A DNA stretch of 34,172 nucleotides, taken from NCBI GenBank assembly GCA_016195385.1, contig JACPZS010000060.1, positions 1 through 34,172 on the forward strand, in the 5' to 3' direction. This document shows positions 7,990 to 13,953 of this stretch, one piece after another. A program made the position numbers and the translations under genes. Origin of the DNA: Verrucomicrobiota bacterium. Lineage in GTDB: Bacteria; Verrucomicrobiota; Verrucomicrobiia; Limisphaerales; JACPZS01. Within the stretch, counting starts at the first letter, position 1. Each line of letters begins with the position of its first letter. The notes under the pieces are model-generated. The model was not told the origin of the DNA and ran no database searches. It worked only from the letters and a program-made list of their open reading frames with translations.

Positions 7990-10122
7990 GTGAAACTCGC
8001 TCCATTTTTTCTTTTCGGTGCGGCTATGCTCGTCGTGCCACTGCTCGCCCAAAACTCACCGGGCGATATTTGGCCTCAACCTCCTTGGGGACGAATCACC
8101 GTCGCCACCAATGGCACCGGAACGATTTCGGTCAAGGCCAACGCCTACCGGCAAATGCCAATGGTTTTGCCAACACCGTTTCCCAACATCACTGCCGTCT
8201 GCCTGTTGGGAGGCACCGAAGTCAATCCGCCGAGTTTCATTATCAAACATGATCGTACGCCGATGAACTGGGAATTCATTGACGGTGCGCCGCTGCTTGA
8301 GTTTGGTCTTTTCGATATTGGGCCAGCGGACATGGCGCATTCACTCCAGATCGAAACCACCGAACAAACTGCGCAGTTCGCCGACGGTCGCATCGCGTTC
8401 TCCGCGCTCGACGCGAAAATCGAAGGCGAGTCCGCCAAATTGGAATCGCAACCCGGTAATCACCGAATCCGATTCGCGTCGAGCGTGGGCGACGCAGTGA
8501 GTTGGGATTTCAAACCGACTCGCTGGGGCATGTATGACTTGGAACTCGCGTATTCCAGTGGCGGCATCGACACGGAACTACAATTCGATTTGGCCGGCCA
8601 GACGTTCAGCGCGAAGTGTCCTTCAACTCACGGTTGGCAACATTACGCCACGCTATCCATCGGGCGATTTTACCTTGCGAAATCCGAGCCGTTCACGTTG
8701 CGCGTGAGTTGCAAAAAATTGACTGGCCCGGCCGTGATGAACCTCAAAGCCGTCACGCTGCGTCCCGCGCCGGAAGGAGGGACGATCACTCAGGAGGCGT
8801 CCGGCGTCGTCACGCTGGCGGCGAGCAACGCCATCACGCACAGCGTGCTGATGCGTTACGAGCCGGCGACGAACAAAAACTGCCTCGGCTACTGGGCGAA
8901 TGTGAATGATTGGGCCGAGTGGAAATTCGCGCTCGCGCGGCCAGGTGAGTTTGAAGTCGAAGTCTGGCAGGGCTGCGGCAAAGGGCAGGGCGGCAGCGAC
9001 GTTGAGGTCGAAGTCGGGGGGCGACGCTTTGATTTTGTCGTTCAGGAGACGGGGCATTTCCAAATTTTTCTGCCGCGAAAAATTGGCCGCGTCACTTTCG
9101 ACCACGCCGGAATTTATTCGCTCGCCGTAAAGCCGCAACGCAAACAAGCTGGCGCAATCATGGACATCCGCCAGGTTCGCCTGGTGCCGGTGAGTGCGAC
9201 GCGCGATGTGACGCCGGTGGCAAAAGCATTCCTCGAAGCCCGGCGCGTGGTGTTCCTCGGTGATAGCATCACTTACGCAGGCGAGTGGGTCGAATTCGTC
9301 GAGTCTTATGTGCGGATGAAATTTCCCAACGCGCGCGTTGAATTCCTTGACCTCGGCCTGCCGAGTGAAACCGCTTCCGGTTTGTCCGAACCTGGCCACG
9401 CGGGCGGCGCGTTCCCTCGGCCGGACGTTCATGAACGCCTCGGTCGCGTGCTGGAAAAAGCGAAACCCGATCTTTTCGTTGCGTGTTACGGCATGAACGA
9501 CGGCATTTATTATCCGTTAGGCGAGGAGCGCTTTTTGAAATTTCAAGATGGCCTCCGACGTTTGCGCGAACGCGCCGCTGCGACCGGTGCGAAAGTGATT
9601 CACGTCACGCCGCCGACGTTCGATGCGGTGCCGCTCAAAGGCCACACGCTGCCCGCCGGACTCGTCGAGTATCGTTCGCCGTATGAAGGCTACAACGACG
9701 TGCTCGACCGCTACTCCGAATGGTTGCTCGCGCAACGCGCCGAAGGCTGGCAGATCATTGATGCTCACGGCCCAATGAATCGCTTTCTCGTCGAACGTCG
9801 CCGCGACGATCCGAAATTTCTCCTTGCGGGCGACGGCGTCCACGCGAACACGCAAGAACACTGGCTCATTGCGCGCGAGTTTCTTCGTTACCTGGGCGCG
9901 ACGGAGGAAATCGTTTCCGCGGATTCCCCGGATACGCTCGTGCGCTCGCATCCGCGCGGAGCGGAGATTTTTAAACTCGTCCAACAACGCCAGCGCGCGC
10001 TCAAAGATGCGTGGCTTACGCATATCGGCCACGTCCGTCCCGGTATGAGCAAAGGCAAACCGCTCACCGAAGCTGAACGCGACTCAGCCGAACTTACGAC
10101 GCGGTTGCGTGAACTTCGGTGA
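7990..10122 (+). CDS. Secreted SGNH/GDSL hydrolase with N-terminal carbohydrate-binding-like domains
   Basis: This 710-aa exported esterase-like enzyme starts at GTG 7990, which gives a signal peptide (KLAPFFLFGAAMLVVPLLAQ); an ORF extension to 7894 has no role. Residues about 150-260 and 285-400 form two beta-sandwich modules resembling DUF5077/CBM-type domains (for example HRIRFASSVGDAVSWDFKPTR; WADEKWKF-like pattern in WAEWKFALARPGEFEVEV). The SGNH catalytic domain starts near 415: block I GDSIT with nucleophile S426, block III GMND with N503, block V DGVH with D615 and H618. Such enzymes deacetylate or cleave esters on polysaccharides. The gene stands alone, convergent with the DUF1501 gene. 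Confidence 0.88.
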   Translation: MKLAPFFLFGAAMLVVPLLAQNSPGDIWPQPPWGRITVATNGTGTISVKANAYRQMPMVLPTPFPNITAVCLLGGTEVNPPSFIIKHDRTPMNWEFIDGAPLLEFGLFDIGPADMAHSLQIETTEQTAQFADGRIAFSALDAKIEGESAKLESQPGNHRIRFASSVGDAVSWDFKPTRWGMYDLELAYSSGGIDTELQFDLAGQTFSAKCPSTHGWQHYATLSIGRFYLAKSEPFTLRVSCKKLTGPAVMNLKAVTLRPAPEGGTITQEASGVVTLAASNAITHSVLMRYEPATNKNCLGYWANVNDWAEWKFALARPGEFEVEVWQGCGKGQGGSDVEVEVGGRRFDFVVQETGHFQIFLPRKIGRVTFDHAGIYSLAVKPQRKQAGAIMDIRQVRLVPVSATRDVTPVAKAFLEARRVVFLGDSITYAGEWVEFVESYVRMKFPNARVEFLDLGLPSETASGLSEPGHAGGAFPRPDVHERLGRVLEKAKPDLFVACYGMNDGIYYPLGEERFLKFQDGLRRLRERAAATGAKVIHVTPPTFDAVPLKGHTLPAGLVEYRSPYEGYNDVLDRYSEWLLAQRAEGWQIIDAHGPMNRFLVERRRDDPKFLLAGDGVHANTQEHWLIAREFLRYLGATEEIVSADSPDTLVRSHPRGAEIFKLVQQRQRALKDAWLTHIGHVRPGMSKGKPLTEAERDSAELTTRLRELR

Positions 10123-10214
10123 GAGCCAAAGACGCAGTGGCGACCGGGCAAGGAATAGCGTGCAGCGACTATGAATGATGTCGATTTGGATGAGCGGCGT
10201 TTTCCTGCACCTGC

Positions 10215-10724
10215 TCAGCCCAGGATTGGACGGATGACCTCGCCCGCCACATCGGTCAGACGATAACGTCGGCCGTTGTGGAAGTAGGTCAGCCTCTCAT
10301 GATCCATGCCGAGAAGGTGAAGCATCGTCGCGTGAAGATCGTGGACGCTCACGCGGTCCGTCACGGCCTTGTAACCGATTTCATCCGTCTCGCCGTAACT
10401 CGTGCCGCCCTTGATGCCCGCGCCGGCCATCCACGCCATAAATCCATTCGGATTGTGGTCGCGCCCACCGTTGCCTTGAGAGACCGGCATGCGGCCAAAC
10501 TCGCCGCCCCAAATGACCAGCGTGCTGTCCATCAGGCCGCGGCGTTTCAGGTCGGTGAGCAAGCCGTGGATCGGCATGTCGGTGGAGGCGCAATGCTGCG
10601 AGTGATTGCCTTTGAGATCGCTGTGCGCGTCCCATTCGCCATCGCTGTACACCTGCACGAAGCGGACGCCGCGCTCGATTAGCCGCCGCGCCATCAGGCA
10701 TTTGGTGCCGATGTTTTTCGACAC
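10215..10724 (-). CDS. DUF1501 protein, C-terminal fragment after an in-frame stop
   Basis: This is the C-terminal third of the DUF1501 protein at 10764-11648, in the same frame. The codons between the TAG (10764-10766) and this start read SRETRELYGLDQDVSKNIG, the normal continuation of DUF1501, so the start at 10724 is only the first ORF start after the stop. It has the family's RRLIERGVRFVQVY, STLVIWGGEFGRMP, GRDHN and HDLHATMLHLLG motifs. If the stop is real and not read through, this segment is not translated as part of the protein. Confidence 0.75.
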   Translation of the reverse strand: MSKNIGTKCLMARRLIERGVRFVQVYSDGEWDAHSDLKGNHSQHCASTDMPIHGLLTDLKRRGLMDSTLVIWGGEFGRMPVSQGNGGRDHNPNGFMAWMAGAGIKGGTSYGETDEIGYKAVTDRVSVHDLHATMLHLLGMDHERLTYFHNGRRYRLTDVAGEVIRPILG

Positions 10725-10763
10725 ATCCTGGTCGAGTCCGTAAAGCTCACGCGTCTCCCGCGA

Positions 10764-11648
10764 CTATTTGGAAAAATCCGTCAGGTCGCTCGCCTCCGCT
10801 TGCATCCGATATGCCAGTTCGAAGCTTTGAATGCGCGCAAGCAAGTCTGGTTCACCGTCGTGCTGTTTGAGATGATCGGTGTTGATCTTCTTCAGGAAAT
10901 CCAGTTGCGCCCGCTGGTCCTCGCGCGTGACGTTTTCGGGCCGGGTAAGATTGAGAATGGGCGCGCCGGACGAACGGAAGAGCGTGCCCTGATAACTGGT
11001 CGGGAGAAAGCCCGCGCTCCAGTTGAGCGGCCCGCCTTTCACGCCCTGGTTGTTGCCGAGCACCACGTATCCAGGAAGGTTCTGGCTCTCGCTTCCCAGC
11101 CCGTAAGTGATCCACGCGCCCGCGCTCGGAAAGCCGGGACGCGGGATGCCCGTATTGATCTGGTAAAGCGCCGGCACATGATCGTTCGACTCGCTGTAGA
11201 GCGACTTGATGAACGCGAAGTCGTCCACGTGCTTCGCCACGTTCGGATACTTCTCGCAAACCCAGGCCCCCGACTGGCCGTACTGCTGGAAGCTGAAGGG
11301 CGACTTCATCAGCGGCCCCGGATTTCCGTTGAACACGTCGATGGTGATGCGCTGCCCATCGCGCTTCGTGAGTTCCGGCTTGGGATCGAACAAGTCCACC
11401 GAACTCGGCGCGCCCTCCATGAACAGCCAGATGATCGACTTGGCCTTCGCCGGATAATGCGATTGGCGTGAGGCCATCGGCGAGTTGAGCGTTGAAAGTT
11501 GAGCGTTGAGCGTTGCTTCCTCCGCAGCCAGCAGATCCTCGCCTTGCAACAGGTCTGCGAGCGCCAGCAGACCAAAGCCGGCACCGGCTTTCTTCAAGAA
11601 GTCGCGCCGGTTCGCAAACTTCTCGAAACGTCCGCAGTGGTGGCTCAT
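10764..11648 (-). CDS. DUF1501 (Tat-exported, sulfatase-like) protein, N-terminal part ending at an in-frame TAG
   Basis: DUF1501 proteins are alkaline-phosphatase/sulfatase-superfamily-like exported proteins, abundant in PVC bacteria and usually encoded beside a DUF1549/DUF1553 protein; their reaction is not established. The start is taken at ATG 11648 (MSHHCGRFEKFANRRDFLK). NRRDFLKKAG is a twin-arginine signal, followed by GFGLLALADLL. The body has KSIIWLFMEGAPSSVDLFDPKPEL, matching the family. Residues 44-56 (ATLNAQLSTLNS) are encoded by heptanucleotide repeats. The frame stops at TAG (10764-10766), but the family sequence continues in the same frame to 10215, so one substitution (for example GAG to TAG) explains the break. 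A conserved promoter-like element lies upstream at 11673-11701. Confidence 0.85.
   Translation of the reverse strand: MSHHCGRFEKFANRRDFLKKAGAGFGLLALADLLQGEDLLAAEEATLNAQLSTLNSPMASRQSHYPAKAKSIIWLFMEGAPSSVDLFDPKPELTKRDGQRITIDVFNGNPGPLMKSPFSFQQYGQSGAWVCEKYPNVAKHVDDFAFIKSLYSESNDHVPALYQINTGIPRPGFPSAGAWITYGLGSESQNLPGYVVLGNNQGVKGGPLNWSAGFLPTSYQGTLFRSSGAPILNLTRPENVTREDQRAQLDFLKKINTDHLKQHDGEPDLLARIQSFELAYRMQAEASDLTDFSK
11484..11518. repeat. Heptanucleotide tandem repeat inside the DUF1501 gene
   Basis: Five consecutive 7-mers on the + strand read GTTGAGC, GTTGAAA, GTTGAGC, GTTGAGC, GTTGCTT. On the coding (-) strand they encode TLNAQLSTLN. Since 7 is not a multiple of 3, gain or loss of one unit would shift the frame. 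Confidence 0.75.
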
Positions 11649-11672
11649 AGCTGTCTTTTTGGGCGACGCTGA

Positions 11673-11701
11673 ATTGTCTAACAATCGTCTTGAGTTGTCG
11701 A
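11673..11701 (-). promoter_or_regulatory. Promoter of the DUF1501 gene, shared leader element
   Basis: Read on the - strand: -35 TCGACA (11696-11701), 17-nt spacer, -10 GACAAT (11673-11678). The same boxes with the same 17-nt spacing occur upstream of the secreted protein gene (13820-13848), and GTCGCCCAAAA follows in both leaders. The spacer between boxes has diverged, which is what conserved promoter boxes would predict. Confidence 0.6.
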
Positions 11702-11744
11702 GCCTCGTCGCCGGCCCCAGCCGGGACTATGCGGTCAAATGGCT

Positions 11745-11870
11745 GGTGGAACGGGCCACTGGCCCGTTGCGGCGGGCGACGCACCCGCCGCTCCCCATGC
11801 GCCGGGCAAGCATCATTTGGTTCGAAAGTTTTCCCTGCCGAAGCTCTGCGGCCAAGTTGGCCGTTCCACC
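11745..11870. repeat. Compound palindromic intergenic element
   Basis: An outer inverted pair GGTGGAACGG (11745-11754) / CCGTTCCACC (11861-11870) encloses several hairpins: AACGGGCC/GGCCCGTT with a 3-nt loop (11750-11768), GCGGCGGG/CCCGCCGC (11769-11791) and GGCCAA-G-TTGGCC (11850-11862). It lies between the DUF1501 gene and the stop of the secreted protein gene. It resembles a REP/BIME-type element unrelated in sequence to the GTAGCAGCCGACG family. Confidence 0.6.
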
Positions 11871-11919
11871 CTGAATCATCTGCACGGTTTCGACTCGGTA
11901 TCACCCAGCCGCTCCTCCA

Positions 11920-13362
11920 TCATTCCCGATAGGGCTGAATTTCCAAAAAGTTAAACGTCTGTTCCTGGCCAAACGGCGCGCCTGGTTCCTTCTCACTCTG
12001 CCAATCCGAGACCGTCAACTTGGCCGTGGTGGCTTTGGCTCGGAATACTTTCCAATAATACGTGATGTAAACGGGTATCTTCGGCTCCGGGCCGGAGGCG
12101 TACACCTCGGCAAATGATCTCTTCGCATCAATTTCGACACCTTCGATCGTCACGCTCACGAAAGCTTTGACGTCTTCCACCTTCCTCGCCTTTGGATTCA
12201 CCAGATCATCGTAGTCACAGGAAAACATCTTCATCGAATACAGCCGGCCCGGTTCAAGGTTCTTGATGGTCTGTGAGAACGTGTTCGGTCCCTTCCCGCT
12301 CCGGCGCATCCAGAGAAACGTGTCGCCGATGTGTTCCGGATCGGCCGGACGTCCCAGCCCCATGTACCGTCCCTCGATCCGGCCGTATCTCGGAAAGCTT
12401 TTCGCAGCGATCGTGCCCTCCTCGGCGGGATGCAAGGTCCAACCCTCGGTCCCTTTCTCGAAATCCGCATTCTGGATGTGCGTGAGAAAGAGCGGGTCTT
12501 TGGTCAGCAGGTTGGTTCTGCCCTCGATGGCATAGTGCCGGTAAAGCTTTCCCACGAACCGCACCGTCTCCTCGTCCGCCAAAAGCGAGGTCCACCATTC
12601 CAGGCCAGCCACGCCCGACATCGCCGGATGATTGGCCACGACATTCATCTGCTGATCCATCCAGACGTGGTAATCGACGTTCGGCTGTTTGTTGATGCCT
12701 CCCGGCGGCATGGAAAACAGGCCAAACGCAATCACCATCTGTTTTTTCACCCCGGGCGCCCTGGCTTCCCAATCGGCAATGCCCTCCACAAGAGTTTGCA
12801 ATGCGTCCGCAGAGCCCTTCTCGCTGGACATCTCATGCAGGTAGCGTTCGAGGGCGACGCGATAGCCGCAGTCCAAAATCGTTCGGATGAAATTCGTGCC
12901 GATGATCTCCTGGTTCAGTTTCTTCCCGCTGCCGCCCACATAGGCATAAAGCATTTTGCCACGGTCGTCGGCGCGCATTCTCTTAAGGGCTTCCCCGTAC
13001 ACTTGGTACTGCTGCCGTTCCTTCTCCATTCGCGCCAGGCGCTCTGGATTCAACTCGGCCCATTCGACAACCGGCCGGTTGACGATGAATTCATCGATGA
13101 TGATCCCGTCCAGGAACGGCGCCTTCTCGTAGAAGCCGCTCCAGAATTTGAAATGCTCCTCCGCCGTCCTGGCCTCGGAATTGATCCCGACTGCCGCGAC
13201 GAACCTTTTCCCCTGCCGATGCCAGTCCTCAATCACCGGTTCGGAAAGCTTGAGGTTGTTGGGAACAATCAGCGTGGTGACATTCGGCAGAATATCCGCT
13301 TTGAGAAACTCCATGCCATAAAGCCCATACGATTTGATCTCCGGATTGAACCCAACCCGCAA
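11920..13362 (-). CDS. Secreted TIM-barrel-like protein of unknown function, C-terminal part
   Basis: This is the bulk (480 codons) of a gene whose N-terminus lies in another frame at 13269-13796. The TTG taken as a start at 13362 is an artefact of the frameshift. The fold looks like a glycoside-hydrolase-type barrel: NVTTLIVPNNLKL, GKRFVAAVGINS, FLDGIIIDEFIVNRP (acidic pair at a strand end), KMLYAYVGGSGK, KKQMVIAFGLFSMPP and GVAGLEWWTSL would be successive strands. Residues from about 325 to the end (NADFEKGTEGWTLHP...YMGLGRP...FSQTIKNLEPGRLYSMKM) look like a carbohydrate-binding beta-sandwich. A role in polysaccharide binding or cleavage is inference. It ends 272 nt upstream of the DUF1501 start on the same strand. 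Confidence 0.7.
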   Translation of the reverse strand: MRVGFNPEIKSYGLYGMEFLKADILPNVTTLIVPNNLKLSEPVIEDWHRQGKRFVAAVGINSEARTAEEHFKFWSGFYEKAPFLDGIIIDEFIVNRPVVEWAELNPERLARMEKERQQYQVYGEALKRMRADDRGKMLYAYVGGSGKKLNQEIIGTNFIRTILDCGYRVALERYLHEMSSEKGSADALQTLVEGIADWEARAPGVKKQMVIAFGLFSMPPGGINKQPNVDYHVWMDQQMNVVANHPAMSGVAGLEWWTSLLADEETVRFVGKLYRHYAIEGRTNLLTKDPLFLTHIQNADFEKGTEGWTLHPAEEGTIAAKSFPRYGRIEGRYMGLGRPADPEHIGDTFLWMRRSGKGPNTFSQTIKNLEPGRLYSMKMFSCDYDDLVNPKARKVEDVKAFVSVTIEGVEIDAKRSFAEVYASGPEPKIPVYITYYWKVFRAKATTAKLTVSDWQSEKEPGAPFGQEQTFNFLEIQPYRE

Positions 13363-13796
13363 TGGATGAGTTCGGGGATAGCCTTCACCGCCAGCTTCTC
13401 CACCTTGAATTCGCCCTTACCTTCAATCCGAATCGTGTGCTCCCCTTTGGTCACAAATCGCATCGCTTCCCGACGCGAGCCGCCCTCGGCGTCATGAAGG
13501 ATGACTGCGTCCGATTCCTTATCCAGAATGACACGAGCCGCTCCTTTGCAAGTCGAGGATATGAAAACCCAACCGTCGCTCGAACGAGTAAACCTAAATG
13601 ACTCGCTGGACTTCGAAATCGAAGACACTTCGAGCAATTCTGAAGCGAGATTGTTCAGCTTCCCTTCACCCGAAAAAAGAATCTCGGCTTGCACAGTCCC
13701 TGCAAATCCACAGAGAAGAACTGCCACTGAAACAATCAGTCTTGCGCTCATAACAAATGGGTATTCGCGTGCTGCAAACAGCGTCGCCCGGTTCAT
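13269..13796 (-). CDS. N-terminal part of the same secreted protein (frameshifted)
   Basis: The signal peptide is SARLIVSVAVLLCGFAGTVQA, followed by a beta-rich domain (residues about 38-125, FRFTRSSDGWVFIS..., EHTIRIEGKGEFKVEKL) and PELIHCG. After about 13350 the frame runs into unrelated residues, while the +1-shifted frame gives GFNPEIKSYGLYGMEFL. Restoring one base within GGGTTGGG(N)TTC (about 13346-13358) would join the two frames. ATG 13796 fits the conserved leader spacing seen upstream of DUF1501; ATG 13751 fits the signal peptide better. Confidence 0.7.
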   Translation of the reverse strand: MNRATLFAAREYPFVMSARLIVSVAVLLCGFAGTVQAEILFSGEGKLNNLASELLEVSSISKSSESFRFTRSSDGWVFISSTCKGAARVILDKESDAVILHDAEGGSRREAMRFVTKGEHTIRIEGKGEFKVEKLAVKAIPELIHCGLGSIRRSNRMGFMAWSFSKRIFCRMSPR

Positions 13797-13819
13797 GGCG
13801 AACTTTTGGGCGACGATGA

Positions 13820-13848
13820 ATTGTCCCGCCAGCGCCTCCCGTTGTCGA
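13820..13848 (-). promoter_or_regulatory. Promoter of the secreted protein gene, second copy of the shared leader
   Basis: On the - strand: TCGACA (13843-13848), 17 nt, GACAAT (13820-13825), then TCATCGTCGCCCAAAA. It is about 36/46 identical to the element at 11657-11702; the mismatches lie almost entirely in the spacer. It starts 15 nt inside of the left boundary REP (13863). Confidence 0.6.
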
Positions 13849-13862
13849 GTCCGTACCTCGCT

Positions 13863-13892
13863 CGTAGCAGCCGACGTAAGGAGGCTCCGATC
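13863..13892 (+). repeat. REP copy A (left boundary)
   Basis: It carries the 24-nt core GTAGCAGCCGACGTAAGGAG... and extends to 13892. The 30-nt stretch is identical to the reverse complement of copy H at 17667-17696. Confidence 0.85.
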
Positions 13893-13953
13893 TTCCTTGC
13901 CTCACAAACAAAAGATGCTGACCGAACTCAAGTGAAAGGATTAACACTCCACC

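Noticed and set aside
12331..13497. A 388-codon frame on the + strand
   Set aside because: It is antisense to the secreted protein, which has a signal peptide and a coherent fold on the - strand.
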